The notes beneath the pieces were generated by a model. The model did no database searches, was not told the origin of the DNA, and saw nothing but the letters and a program-made list of their open reading frames with translations. This document shows, one piece after another, positions 21,515 to 34,000 of a stretch of 64,000 bases of DNA. Source of the DNA: Aquarana catesbeiana (Eukaryota > Chordata > Amphibia > Anura > Ranidae); contig NC_133336.1 of the NCBI RefSeq assembly GCF_042186555.1, forward strand, positions 37,126,338 to 37,190,337, read 5' to 3'. Every line of letters starts with the position of its first letter. Position 1 is the first letter of the stretch. The position numbers and the translations under genes were made by a program.

Positions 21515-22632
21515 GGTGCCTAATGAACAAGTTTGGTTTATCTTTTAAGTCTGACCAGACAGTACCTGTAACTGTTCATCTTCATTTGTGACTGGTTCTC
21601 TTTAATAAGCTGGGTGCTATTCTCTGAGGCTCAGCCACTCCGGATTCCAGCTGTGACAGGCACACATTTTTTTTTTTTGTTGTTAGCAGCAGGTGCCTTT
21701 CTGTGTGTTAGGGACAGCAGACAACCCCAGACATTTATCAGTGACATAAAGAAGACACCGAAGAGAAATCTTTGTTTCCTTTCACTGAAAATAATTCTAC
21801 TCCAAAATAATATAAAAATAGTACAAAGACTACAATACTTTTTATTCAGGAAGCCTTCACTATGCTTCTCATGGATGCAAGTTATCCAAGTTACATCAAT
21901 ATTTACAGCAATTATAACAAAACTGACAATTTTCCAGTTGACAATAGAAGGATTTAGGTCACATTGTGTGACGGAAAGGATTCACAGTCCAATTTTAGCT
22001 GGCTGGTTATTGTGTATAGTACTGCCTAACAAAAATAAAACCTCCTAAAAACCCACAGACAAAAGCATCCGTGATCACCAAAATTGTCCTAGCTACTACA
22101 CAGCCCGTTCGTTACACTTAGAAAATGTCCACGGTGATTTGGTGAAGCTCATAACAGGGTGAAAAAACCATCCAAAAAGCTTGGAGTTAATAGACTTTTG
22201 CTTTATAGATGTGACCTAAAGAAAGCCTAAGCGTCACAACCTGAGATCTATGTTTTTGCTTTTGCTAGACAGGAAAACCTCTTTGTTCCAATCTCAAACT
22301 ATATTACTTTTATACCTAAAGCGTCTCTTCTTTGATATGGCACTGAGCTCCCACACCTGCCATTCATCTGTCTATTTTAAACCACAAAGTCTTCTTTTAG
22401 AGCAGAATAGCAACAGGTGGCACTTAGAATTAAAAAATATCAGGCCCCTAGTAACAAAATTAATAGAATTTCAGAAAGGCACACAGAGAGGGTTGTCTGG
22501 CCTGTGAAGTTAATCGCACTTATGTTGCAGTTTGCTCTTAGGTGGAACTTTTAAATGTTTAAAAATGGCTTAAGTATTTCGGGTTGTAACATCAACTGTG
22601 ACAGAAGGATACACGCTATGGGCCTATTAAGC
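21515..22632. other. No recognisable feature
   Basis: The 144-codon plus frame at 21614-22048 has no domain motif and mixes transmembrane-like and basic stretches as random AT-rich sequence does. No splice-supported gene model is possible from the sequence alone. Confidence 0.4.
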
Positions 22633-22640
22633 ATTTTCCA

Positions 22641-23366
22641 TAGGGCTGTTACTGATTAAAATTTTCGTGTTCGATTAATCGATTTTATTTTAAATTGATT
22701 AATCGACTAATTTTGATAAATTATAACGCACATACAGATCCAACTACTTTTAGCTGATGTCATGCGTAGCTCCTCCCCCGTACGCGTTACGTTCAATAAG
22801 GACTTTCTCAGAACTTCCTCAGAACTCAGAATTTAAATAGCACCATTGTGCATCAGGGGGACCGATGGAGAACCAGAGACATCCATCACCTGCTGAGACA
22901 GCAAAGTGTCAGCTCTTTGGAAAAAAAGTGCCCTCATTAAATGTTTCTTGATTGCTGGATAACCAATCAATGTCAGTTCATCGTCAAACTGACTTACTTA
23001 CAGCCAGCAAAGCCCTCAGATATGTTGATTTTCATAGCCAAGTCCAGGATTTACATAGATGTTTATCTGAATACTTTGACCAGTGAGATCAATCAAATCG
23101 TTAGGATCTGTTTTCCTCAATTTATGATTTCACGGACATCGTCATCACAGGACTCCTCCCCCCTTCGCTTCGTTAGCAGACGGAGGCACTTGGGGAAGGG
23201 GGGAGGAGTCTGGTGACGTTGATGTTCGTGACATCACCGGATCTCCAACGGAACTCCCTGAAGACCCGGAAGCCCGCGGAGAGGTGAGTACCGATCAAAA
23301 GAATTTTGATCGTTCAAAAAAATGAACGATTCATCAAGGAATTAATCGTTAATTTCCGCAGTCCTA
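22641..23366. mobile_element. Non-autonomous hAT element, 726 bp
   Basis: Termini are TAGGGCTG at the left and CAGTCCTA at the right, 7 of 8 bases inverted. The 8-bp flanks ATTTTCCA (22633-22640) and ATTTTCTA (23367-23374) differ at one base. ATTAATCG words cluster at both ends. An internal hairpin at 23140-23226 pairs GGACTCCTCCCCCCTT with AAGGGGGGAGGAGTCT. There is no transposase frame. Its termini differ from the CAGTG-type hAT elements elsewhere in the window. Confidence 0.7.
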
Positions 23367-23374
23367 ATTTTCTA

Positions 23375-24100
23375 AGGAGCTTTGTGGTCTGTGGAGCAAA
23401 CACATGGAATTCAATCCAAAGTGTAAAGAGTCACTACACCATTACAACAAGTCCATTGAGGTTTCACATTTCTCTTGGCCTTGATGCCCATTTCAGAGGG
23501 ATCTATAAGGATAGAACTAGGAAAGCTGCCATAGTTCACTTAGTTGTGGTCCTAGCACCTGATGTACACAGGCTTGTTTCAGGTCAGTGACCCACCAAGA
23601 AGGAATGGAAGGATAACAAGCTCTAATTCATGGTTCAACACAAGTTATAACAGGAGAACCTCCTCTTATGGCTCTGTCCAACCACTTTCTCTGCTTTGGA
23701 GGTTCACATTGAAAAGCATGATCAGGGTTTGCATCTGGTGACCTGCCTTCCTACCAAATATCCTGTAGCCTTCAGAGCAACTTCAGATCCAACCTTCAGT
23801 ACCAGCTGCAATTGTTCCCTTGGAGGATCAGATCTCCCTCTTTTAAATTATAGACTGTGCTAACCCCGGTCCATGCTATTCTGGCATTCATTCACCCTGC
23901 CATGGTATTCCCATTTTCTGTGCAATCTAGAATACTATGTATTTTGATAACAGTCTCTCTGAGAAACACACTGGGTTGGTGCCCCTTTATATAAAGAAGG
24001 GCTCATTTTGAAGGAACTCCTTATGTAGGTTTTAACTTATATAATATATAAAAAAATGATTTTTTTTTTCCCCACCTAGCTTAGCTTTACTCAAATTCTG
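23375..24100. other. No recognisable feature
   Basis: The plus frame at 23306-23590 starts within the hAT element and runs into unassigned sequence. It has no motif I know, so it is not called a gene. Confidence 0.4.
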
Positions 24101-24104
24101 CAAA

Positions 24105-24150
24105 TTTGTCTGAAGAAAGCCAACCCCTTCTGTGAAACACTTGTGAATAT
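24105..24150 (+). ncRNA. Weak hammerhead-like relic (copy I)
   Basis: CTGAAGA at 24110-24116, one A, then GTGAAAC at 24132-24138 and a possible stem III AC-ACTT-GT. Stem II does not pair convincingly and the cleavage base would be G, which hammerheads do not use. It is listed only because spacing and core words follow the other copies. Confidence 0.25.
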
Positions 24151-25640
24151 TGCCACACAGAGGAAGCGAACATTTCTTTCTAACCTTACAAGATCATACT
24201 GATCAATACCCTTGATCATATTGGTTCACCATTATCATTTAAGTATAACTGTGGTTAACAGTAGTTGTAAGAAAATCATCCCATCCTTTTTAAAATATCA
24301 TTATTGATTTTGCCATTACTACTTCATGCCATACTGCAGCACAAACTCCTTTAATGGAAAACAACTTGTCATAAATGGATGGTAACATTTTTTTTTTGTT
24401 CAGCACACACAACTGATGTACCATTGTCCTTGAGATAAAAGACTCAGTTGCCAGTTGTTTATATTGGCCTTGGATATTTAAGCCTATAACTTATATCACT
24501 ATTGAGAAATGTTTTTAACTCATGCTTCATTTCTCTAACCTTTCACTGTAAGTACGATTTTCTATCCCCTTTATTAACTGAGCTGTGTTTGAACCCCTTG
24601 AAAAAAATGATTTGCTATATTCTAGATGTGGCTAGTTAGTCATGTATTCAGGGACAATGCTACACTAATATCAATTGTTTTATATCATTTTTAAACAAAT
24701 CAAAAATTGTATTTTCTTTTGCAACTGCCCCTTGGCATTGAGCAGATCTAAGATTACATGAACTGATACGCCCAAGCTCTTCTATAGCTGTGTTTTGCTT
24801 TTTCTCTTATACGTTATATGTCTTCTCCATACTTTAGCAAGTCCCTAAAAGTGATATACTGCACTAAATCTTAAATCCTCTCTCTAAATTATTGCATTTG
24901 TTGTTATGAAAAGTCAGTATGAAGGAAACAATGGTAAAAAAATGGTATTTGATCTGTTGTGCATTTTTTCTTCATGGTCTGTGTAATTGGGGGAGTAGCC
25001 GGGCTGTACACATCAACTAGATGCTTTGTGCTGAAGAATGTCCCTCTTTCCTATCTCGAAAATTCTGGAGGTATGCTAAAGATAAAAAATAAATAAAGCT
25101 TAGAAGTTGTGAAATGTACCTTTAGAACCCCACAATCCAATCTTTTTTCATTTATCGGTTAGTGTCTCTTTCATATTAGCTCTTATTAGCCTTCCTTTCA
25201 CACACCCTAAAGAACGCCTTTTCCAGAAAATAGTCTATGCAGTCAAGGCACCCAGTAGGTATTACAAAAACTGTGCAGCTTTGTAAAAGTTTCATTCATT
25301 TTATTTTCATACCTGTAGGCCATTTGGGCCCCCTAGAAATCTGTCCGCAAAACTCACAGTCAGCAATCCCCATGTCCTCTGTACTGCTCCAAATTGAGAG
25401 TGAACCTTGGGGGTTCTTTATTATAATACCCCTCTTATTTCTCCCATATTGTATTTCTAACAGGTAAAGAATTTGCCATACTAGATGGTTGCTGGGTTTT
25501 GGGGATCCTGGTGCTTAGCCCACTTGTTGGCCTTCCTTCTCGTCTGGGTTATTTTGATCTCTTCTTCCCCCGTGTTCCAGTTCCCCCCTAACTCCCCCAG
25601 GGGGTTTCTACAAGGTACAGAACCACATTTCTATGTTCCC
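24151..25640. other. No recognisable feature
   Basis: AT-rich DNA without an identifiable repeat end or coding motif. CTGAAGA followed by CGAAA near 25027-25060 was examined as a ribozyme and rejected for lack of stems. Confidence 0.4.
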
Positions 25641-25644
25641 TGAA

Positions 25645-25680
25645 CTCCTGATAAAGGTAATTTTTGTGAAATGCGCAGAG
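25645..25680 (+). ncRNA. Decayed hammerhead-like motif (copy H)
   Basis: CTC (25645-25647) precedes a CTGATAA core with G8 changed to A. An extra A, a short stem II region, GAAA (25668-25671), TGCGC, A, and then GAG (25678-25680) follow; GAG pairs with the leading CTC. The T that should precede the cleavage base is C. Architecture is retained but the core is broken, so it is probably inactive. Confidence 0.4.
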
Positions 25681-26879
25681 ATATAGAACCTTATATCCTT
25701 CAGCAATCCATCTGCATTTCAGAAGACATGGCTAGGATGTTGGATATGGTGACTGTCATGATGTTTCCATTATGATAAGGGTTGTATAGTTATTTTGGAT
25801 GGTATGAGGTTATATGCAGTATACTCTTCATGCATCTGTATGGACCTTAAAAAAAAATTCTGTACTGCACTGAAAGGTGCATTTGAATGTTGGTATAATA
25901 AATTATTTGTTTTTTATATTGTTTGGTTATTTTTTTTTCCCAAACGTGAATAGCACCTTTAAAGTCCCATTGTCTGTCTCTTTGTATCTTCAATCATATA
26001 TTACTTTGGGATGTGGTGATATTTTATCCACCCACACCATCTTAGCATGTCATCCTTTTGCCCTGCTGTTTTGTTAGGATATTAAAATCCTTAGTTTTCG
26101 CTCCTATAATGCTGGGTGTGAGTGCCTAAGGCTTTTCACGTCCTAGCAACAAGTCAGGGAGCGGGATTGCTAAGTGGGAGTTTTCCAGCCAGGCTTGCAG
26201 AGGGGCCCAAATGGCCTACCGGTATGACAATAAAATGAATGGACATTTACAAAGCTGCACATTTTTAATATCTTCGGGGGCCCCTGAATTGCATAAGCTA
26301 CTTTCTGAAAAAAAGGTGAACTTAGCCTTTAAGGTAAGCTGCACCCACATGGCTTTGGCAGCCTATATCTTGTACGTCTCAAAGGAAAACACCAATTCTT
26401 TTTGTTTATTATTCTATCACACAGCTTTCTTGCAAGATAAAAGATAAGCAGACATGGGAATCTTTGTGGTTCAGGACTCTGCACAGTTTCCACTTTAATG
26501 CGCCTTCTATTTTTATTGTGATGTACACCATGATCCTTGGCCAGCTTAAACAAGCTCCATGTGATTTCAATCTCTGTCCATTGTAGTGCGAAACTTGTAA
26601 GAAATCACCATTCCATGCCACTTGTCACAGAGTTTGACAAAATCGCATTACATCCAATAATTCTACATCTTCACAATACAATAGCTGACTGGCAATTCTC
26701 TTCTTGTTCCAGACAGGTGTCAAATGTCTCTCAGCTCAAAGTCTACAAGAATTGTAATAATCAATAATGTTGTATTATGGACTAAAATTCTACACTGGGA
26801 GTGAAATCTATCCATTCATTAGGCAGGATAGACGTAACTGATATCACCAAATATTTACAGTACCTTGAGAGTAGTGATG
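25681..26879. other. No recognisable feature
   Basis: No gene or named repeat. Open frames on both strands around 26211-26767 lack any domain signature. Confidence 0.4.
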
Positions 26880-27700
26880 AACATGTAGACTTTCCATTCA
26901 CTAGGGATCAATGATATTAGTAAGCATGTAGCCAATCCATTCACTAGTGATCAATGACATCCATAAGCATGTACATATCCATTTACTAGTGATAAATTAT
27001 ATCAGTAAGCATGTAGCCCATCCATTCACTAGGGATCAATGATATCAATAAGCATGTAGCCAATCAATTCACTAGTGATCAATTATATCAGTAAGCATGT
27101 AGCCCATCTATTCACTAGGGATCAATGATATCAATAAGCATGTAGCCAATCAATTCACTAGTGATCAATTATATCAGTAAGCATGTAGCCCATCTATTCA
27201 CTAGGGATCAATGATATCAATAAGCATGTAGCCAATCCATTCACTGGTGATCAATGGCATCAGTGCGCATGTAGCCAATCAATTCACTAGTGATCAATGA
27301 CATCAGTGTGCATGTAGCCAATCCATTCACTAGTGATCAATGGCATCAGTGCGCATGTAGCCAATCAATTCACTAATGATCAATGGCATAAGTAAGCATG
27401 GAGCCTATCCATTCACTAGTGATCAATGGCATCAGTGCACATGTAGCCTATCCATTCACTAGTGATCAATGATATCAGTAACCATGTAGCCTATTCATTC
27501 ACTAGTTATCAATGACAACAAAAGCCATGCAGCATATCCATTCACTAGTGATCAATGACATGAGTGTACATTTAGCCTACCCATTCACTAGTGATTAAAG
27601 TCATCAGTGAGCTTGTAGCCTATCCATTTACTTGTGATCAATGACATCAATAAGCATGCAGCCTATCCATTTACTAAAGACTAATAACATTACTTACAGC
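26880..27700 (+). repeat. 43-bp satellite array
   Basis: About nineteen units of 43 bp share CATTCACTAGTGATCAATGA followed by ATCAGTAAGCATGTAGCC. The CATTCACTAG word starts at 26895, 26938, 26980, 27023 and 27066, confirming a 42-43 bp spacing. Several units also alternate in pairs (GGGATCAATGATATCAATAAG against GTGATCAATTATATCAGTAAG). Confidence 0.95.
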
Positions 27701-28480
27701 AGAGTCTAGTCATACAGTATATAATGACCTCGCTGACCACACAGCCTTTCCATTTACTGGAGACCAGTGATATGACTCAAAGTACAACCTATCCATTCCA
27801 GACCAGTAACATTGCAGCATAGCCTTTCGCTGGAGATAAGGGACATCAATGACAATGCTGCCTATCTATTCTAGAGGTCAGTGACATCACTGAGAATGCA
27901 GCCTATCCAATTACTGGAGACCAGCAACACTGGTGACAATGCTACCTATTTGGAACTGGAGACCAGTGAAGTCACTCAGAATGCAGCATTTTCATTCACA
28001 TGAAACTTTTGACTTCCCTGGCTTATCCATTTGATGGAGACCAGTGATATATCTGAGCAGGTAGTCTATATTTTCATAGAGACCTATGACAACCTATTCA
28101 TTTACTAGAGACTAATGCAACCTGTGGAGTAGAATCAGATTATATTACGAAGAATGCAGCCAATATATATCCTAGAGACCAGTGACATCAGTAAAATAAT
28201 CTGCGATTATTACAGGGAAGAACCTATCCATTCACTTCTGAGCAATGATATGAATGAGAATGCAGCCTACACACTCCCTAGAGATCTGTTCACTTCACAA
28301 TAGTGATATTACTGATAATGCAACCTATTCAGACCCTAGAAACCAGTGATATCAAAGACAATTAACCTTGGTTGTCACAGAGAACAGGATCTATATAGAC
28401 ATTAGGGTCCGTGACATAATTGGGAATACAGTCTGTTTGTTAAACAACAGTGTCATCCCTGAGAATACAGGCTACGCATT
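27701..28480 (+). repeat. Strongly decayed continuation of the 43-bp satellite
   Basis: Words such as GCAGCCTATCCATT, GAGACCAGTGACATCA and GAGAATGCAGCC recur at loosely similar spacing, with increasing divergence to about 28480. This fits an ancient array whose flank has mutated freely while the left block was rehomogenised. Confidence 0.6.
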
Positions 28481-28488
28481 CTCCAGAT

Positions 28489-28959
28489 CAGACATTCTCA
28501 ACCAGGGTTCTGTAAAGTCATAGGATTCTTCTAGATTTTGCTAGGGGTTTCTTGATAGTTCTGGGTCCAATGCCATTTTCTGGAGCCAGCAGCATGGCAT
28601 CAATTATCTTTTTTTAGCCATCTGTAGGGTGGCAAGCTGACCACCACTGTGAGAAAGACATTCTTTTTTTCCATTGACCACCAATGTAAGGAGCATTCTT
28701 TCTATTGACCTGACCATCAATGTAAGGAACATTTTTTCCATTGACCATCAATGTAAGGAGTATTCTTTCCATTGACCATCAATATAAGGAGCATTCTTTC
28801 TATTGACCTGACCATCAATGTAAGGAGCATTTTTTCCATTGACCATCAATGTGAGGAACATTCTTCCCACTGACTCCCAGCAAATAATTTTAACGGAATC
28901 CTTGAGACCTGAAAATGATTTTAAGCTTTCCTTTGGGACAATTGGGTTGAGAAGGGCTG
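28489..28959. mobile_element. hAT-like element with internal minisatellite
   Basis: Left end CAGACATTCTCAACCAGGG and right end GGGTTGAGAAGGGCTG are imperfect inverted repeats of the CAGTGTTTCTCAACC hAT type. Flanks CTCCAGAT and CTAGATCA do not align cleanly as an 8-bp duplication. Inside, 28660-28870 is a tandem array of CCATTGACCATCAATGTAAG units, each followed by GAGCATTCTTTC. A related element lies in reverse orientation at 54604-54858. Confidence 0.6.
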
Positions 28960-29112
28960 CTAGATCATGTTGATATCAACAGAATATAGCCTATCAATGC
29001 ATTTGAGATCCACACCATAGGGTTGATTGATTAAAACTGGAGAGTGCAAAATCTGGTGCAGCTCTGCATAGAAACCAATCAGCTTCCATTTTTATTTATT
29101 TTTTGTCATTGC

Positions 29113-29610
29113 TTAAGGGGTTAGAAAACCCTTGTGTATTTCACCTTAATGCATCCTATGCATTAAGGTGAAAAAAGTTCTGGCAGTGACCGGACCCCAG
29201 CCCACCCGTTTTACTTACCCGAGCCCCTTCATTCACTCGGCGGAGACGTGCTCTCCCTCTCTGCACGGGGTCCCAGCTCTTGATTGGATATATTGATAGC
29301 AGCGCAGCCATTGGCTCCCACTGCTGTCAATCAAATCCGATGATGCAAGCGCCGGGGAGGCAGGGCCCAGTCCAGCATTCGTGTCTATGGACACAAATGC
29401 TGGACTCGAGAGCGCCGGCAAGGTAACCCCCCAGGATAGCGCTTCTCCTAGGGGGTTACCTGATGCAAGGAGGAGCCACAAGAGCCACCGAGGGACCCAG
29501 GAAGAGGAGGGTCAGGGCCACTCTGTGCAAAACGAGCTGCAAAGTGGAGGTAAGTTTTACATGTTTGTTATTTAAAAAAAATAAAACACAAAGGTTTACA
29601 ATCACTTTAA
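29113..29610. mobile_element. TTAA-flanked element nested in the palindrome
   Basis: It is bounded by TTAA at 29113-29116 and 29607-29610. The left end TTAAGGGGTTAGAAAACCC and right end GGTTTACAATCACTTTAA are inverted relatives. Inside, TTTCACCTTAATGCATCC is mirrored by GCATTAAGGTGAAA. Compared with 38355-38361 of the paralogue, the insertion interrupts GCTTAA precisely at TTAA. Confidence 0.75.
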
Positions 29611-29628
29611 CTGAACAATTTGAAGTTA

Positions 29629-30455
29629 CATAGTTACATAGTAGGGGAGGTTGAAAAAAGACACAAGTCCATCAAGTCCAACCTATGTGTGTGATTATAA
29701 GTCAGTATTACACTGTATATCCCTGTATGTTGTGGTCGTTCAGGTGCTTATCCAATAGTTTTTTGAAACTATCGATGCCCCCCACTGAAACCATCGCCTG
29801 TGAAAGAGAATTCCACATCCTTGCTGCTCTTACAGTAAAGAACCCTCTACGTAGTTTAAGGTTAAACCTCTTTTCTTCTAATTTTAATGAGTGGCCACAT
29901 GTCTTATTAAACTCTCTTCCATGGAAAAGTTTTATCCCTATTGTGGGGTCACCGGTACGGTAATTGTAAATTGAAATCATATCCCCTCTCAAGCATCACT
30001 TCTCCAGAAAGAATAAGTTCAATGCTTGTAACCTTTCTTCATAACTAATATCCTCCAGACCCTTTATTAGCTTTGTTGGCCTTCTTTGTACTCGTTCTAT
30101 TTCCAGTACATTCTTCCTGAGGACTGGTGCCCAGAACTGGGCAGCATACTCCAGGTGCAGCTGGACCAGAGTCTTGTAGAGCGGGAGAATTATCGCTTTA
30201 TCTCTTGAGTTAATCCCCTTTTTAATGCATGCCAATATTCTGTTTGCTTTGCCTGCAGCAGCTTGGCATTGCATGCCATTGTTGAGCCTATCATTTACTA
30301 GGACCCCCAGGTCCTTTTCCAGCCTAGATTCCCCCAGAGGTTCTCCCCCCAGTGTATAGATTGCATTCATATTTTTGCCACCCAAATGCATTATTTTACA
30401 TTTTTCCACATTAAACCTCATTTGCCGGGTAGTTGCCCACCCCATTAATTTGTTC
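29629..30455 (-). pseudogene. 5'-truncated CR1 LINE, end of reverse transcriptase
   Basis: Minus-strand reading gives GWATTRQMRFNVEKCKIM, then LGGEPLGESRLEKDLGVLV, AGKANRILACIKKGI, ILPLYKTLVQLHLEYAAQFW, VLEIERVQRRPTKLI and SYEERLQALNLFFLEK. After one in-frame TGA (29996-29998) it continues with RGDMISIYNY, FFTVRAARMWNSLS and GGIDSFKKLLDKHL. This is the C-terminal third of a CR1 reverse transcriptase. The stop looks like CpG decay of an arginine codon. The 3' end at the left is a double TACATAGT repeat, the short tandem tail usual for CR1. AGTTA flanks both sides (29624-29628, 30456-30460). Confidence 0.9.
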
Positions 30456-30530
30456 AGTTAGAAGCTGATTGGCTACCATGAACAACTGCACCAGATTTTA
30501 CACTCTCCAATTTTAGTAAATCAACCCCCA

Positions 30531-31085
30531 TGATTGAAAATACAACCTACATATTCACTACAGAAATCCCAAGATCACTAAACTGGTTAGCACCCTTGAG
30601 GCTCTTGGGCTCTGGGATGGATTTTTTTTTATCAAGGATCGGCTTTCTTCTGGGTGCTCTGGTTTTGTCTCACAATGAAAAATACATATTGTGGCACGTT
30701 AATAATTGTTATCTTAAACTGGTCCTAGTTTGTGACTGCATGCAAGACCATGGTAGGAAATTGTGACTGGACTTTTGTAAATTGTTCAATATTTTATGTA
30801 AAGTGCTTGGGGAAAAAGTGCCATAGATAACACTAAGTTAGCACAGCAGTTGAAAGACGAAATGACGTTTCAGTTGGGAGTACCTGCTATGCAAGATGTA
30901 CAGTGGTGGAAAAAAAATACTAGTTTAGGCATACTGGAGAAAGACAGCTCAGGGTGAGTGTCACCACCAGCATGGACACAGCCACACTGACCATACCATG
31001 CATGGCCATGCTAGTAGTTAATAGGCTGGGGGCTGCATGGAGATAAGTTGCAAGCCTAGGAAATACAGTAAGTGAGAAGCTGTAA
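30531..31085 (+). repeat. Repeat unit of about 550 bp, copy 1
   Basis: From GATTGAAAATACAACCTACA to AGATAAGTTGCAAGCC it matches 38451-38998 in the same orientation, roughly nine bases in ten by eye. The longest shared words include GCTGGGGGCTGCATGGAGAT. Both copies follow directly on the same palindromic element. Non-coding. Confidence 0.9.
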
Positions 31086-34000
31086 AGCAGAGTATTATTT
31101 TTATGCATGGTTAAAAAAGGACATTTTTTACTTGGTATGCAAGTCCTTGGTATGTGTCCTAATGATTCATGCAATGTATTTTTTTTTTCAACAAGAGGTC
31201 AACTCGGTTTTATAAAAGTGTCCTCTATAGCTTTTCTTCCAGCACAGTTGTATGTTGTCCAGGATTCCTGTATGTAGTCTTGTAATTGTAATAAAGTCTG
31301 CCTTTGGGGCCCTGTTAAACAGATAATTTCTTTACCAGTAAATCTACTTGGGTGATTTATAGGTACAATTCATCAAAGAGTTGGCTGTACGACAAACCGA
31401 TGATATATTAGTGTAAAGTGTCACAGACAAGACTACTTTGATGGCTTTGGCTAGAATGCTGTTATATTAGGGAAGAATTTGCTCTAACGATTAAACTGGA
31501 AAAATGCACATCCAAAATAATCATTCATAGAATAAACACTGTGAAATCTGGCGCAGTTCACTCCCTGCCTGCTGCCAGAACTGCAGTGTGCATATTAAGA
31601 AAATAATTCTGAATGTCAGATAAGGGCAGTGGGTAAAAGGAAACAAAAATCTGTTTAAGAGGCTTCACATTCCTTGTTATTATTGGGAGATGCTCCTCGA
31701 AGAAACTTGGACATCCTTTTAACTTTTTGCATGTCTCCTGTGCCATGTTTTCATCATCATAATTCATGTAGAGATCTATAGGTTCTCCCTCTAGTGGCAA
31801 ACAGTATTATCTGTATTCTTCCTAAATGAGTGCTGTAGGAAAAATTAGGTATGGTGGGGTAATTCAAACAGGTTTGTTTTTAGTAAAGACCAGGTAAAAG
31901 AATTCTGTCCAGAGACTTGTTTTGAAAGGGGAGGGACAGTAAAATTCAATCCCTTTGGTCCAATGGTTTGAAATGCCGAGGGCAAGTGTGAACGAAAGTA
32001 TACCCCCAGCCCCTGATCTTTAGGCTGCCCCTTATAATCCCCCCCACCCCACCCTCATCTGAACAATAAAACTTAACCTCAATCCTAAACTTACATTTAA
32101 AGTGGACCTTTCATTAACTTCACAAGTTTGCAATAATTAATTATGGACATGGCAGAATATACATCAATATATAAAGCACTACTGTTTAACAAAAGCACTC
32201 CTTGAGTTCCAGCCAAGTGATGATGGGGGAGACTTACTAAAACTGGTGCACTCAGAATCTGGTGGAGGACAGTACTGGATCCAGCCAGATAGGAGGATAG
32301 GATAAGTAACAATGCATTTTCATATAACCCCTAGACATAATAAGCATTTAACCCTTGCAGTGTGCAGGGGTCATTGCAAGGGTAGATTTTTTTTTCTATT
32401 TCCTAGAGTTGGACTTAAATACCTTTTCTTGCATCCTAACTTATTACTTAACATGCCAAAGCTTATCCCTAACCACAGTCTTTACTCCAACTGCTAAATT
32501 TAGCACCTAAGCTTAACCCCAACACTAACTTTAGACCTTCAAATCTACTTTGATCACCAAAAGCATTGGACCATCCTCCAAGAAAAACTCCTAGCCCTCA
32601 AAAAAAGCAGCACCAAGATTCAGCACCAAACCCAACTTGCAACTAGTGTGCTCTGCTAGCAGCTGGGAAGCCACCCTTAAAGACAGCAAAATGATTCCAG
32701 GACACTGGCTCTGCCCAGTGACATTGACCTCGACTCTATGCAGGCACCATCTTTCTACCATTGCTCATGGAGCCCCCTATCGACCCCTGGAAGAAGCTTT
32801 GGGTTCCATAGAACCCTGCTTGAGGAAGGCTGGTCTAGGATATCCTTAATGCTTATTCCTAAGAATTATTTTTAACTATATTGAGCCTTCCTGGCCATGG
32901 TCACATTACTATGAAATTATATATAATTATATAAACTCACAATTAACCAACAACTAGCTGAATATCACAAAGTCATTAGGAGGCTTTCAAGAGTTGACAA
33001 TCCATTTACATATCTGATAAAGCCTGTAATAGAGTAAGAGAGTAAATAAGAATACAAAAAAGTCTTGATTTGTAAAGTAATAGTGGGTAATTAGCATTTC
33101 CAAGAAGACCTTTTTTCTGAGCTGACAACTTTCTTGGAACCAGGACAAATGCAGCTGCAAAGTGATTTGATACAATATAATTAAAATGTTACCTTTAGTC
33201 TATTCAAACAGATTGTGAAGTTTGTATATTTAATATATCTTTACAACATGGAGAGAGTTATTTTCAACCATAGCAGGAATCTGCTTTCATTTATTTTATG
33301 AATGTATTTCCACTGGAGGGGTCAAATTTAATTGCTTAGTTTTGCTAATACCATTATTATCCTAAAAAATATCAACACATCATCTACAAGGTCTTAAAAT
33401 AAAGCATTCAAATTTTAGTTACTGTTGCAGTTGCCCGCTGAACTAAATACACAGTTGGAATACATATGTGTGGAATATCTAACCTGCCTAATTATTTTAA
33501 TTAATTTTGTTAAGTCAGTCTTGTGAATAAAACAACCCCACTAGACAACAAAGCTAAGGCTGTGACCTGACATTTATACACTTCAGATAAGCAGTACAGC
33601 TTGGTTACCAAGCCACACCAAACTTCTAATTGGACATTGAGAAACAGCAGTACACAGATGAGGTCATCTCCCTGTTCTCCTTTTCCTTGAGATGCTCTTG
33701 TACTGCAAAATGTAAAATAAATGCCTTGGGACCAAGTCCAGGATCATGTTTTTGAATGCTACCCCTCCTTGTTCCTGGGTGAGTCCTATCATGCATGGAA
33801 CTACAGGAGGCTAATACGAAGACAGTTTCAAGTACTTATGGTAGCTGTGTAGCACCCTGTCCTAGACTGGATTCATTTAGGTTTTTGGCTCTGCTGTATC
33901 CAGCTGAGCAGCAATCTATTTTCTAAGTCTGGTCAGGTCTCCCTATGCCTGGGGGGGTGATTGCTCCTGCCTGCCTCTGGAAGAAGTTTTCAAAAATAGA

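Larger units (their letters stand above)
29019..30530. mobile_element. Palindromic GGTTGATT element split by two insertions
   Basis: The left part (29019-29116) reads GGTTGATTGATTAAAACTGG, then GCACAATCTG-like words. The middle remnant is 29611-29628 and the right part 30456-30530 ends TTTTAGTAAATCAACCCCC. The intact paralogue at 38261-38450 is about 190 bp. The host is interrupted first at TTAA by the element of 29113-29610 and then at AGTTA by a CR1 fragment. Confidence 0.75.

Noticed and set aside
21614..22048. 144-codon plus-strand frame as a host exon or gene
   Set aside because: No domain signature or supporting context, and the composition matches the surrounding non-coding AT-rich DNA.
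25020..25065. CTGAAGA followed by CGAAAA as another hammerhead
   Set aside because: The sequence between them cannot form stem II and no flanking stem I pairs.
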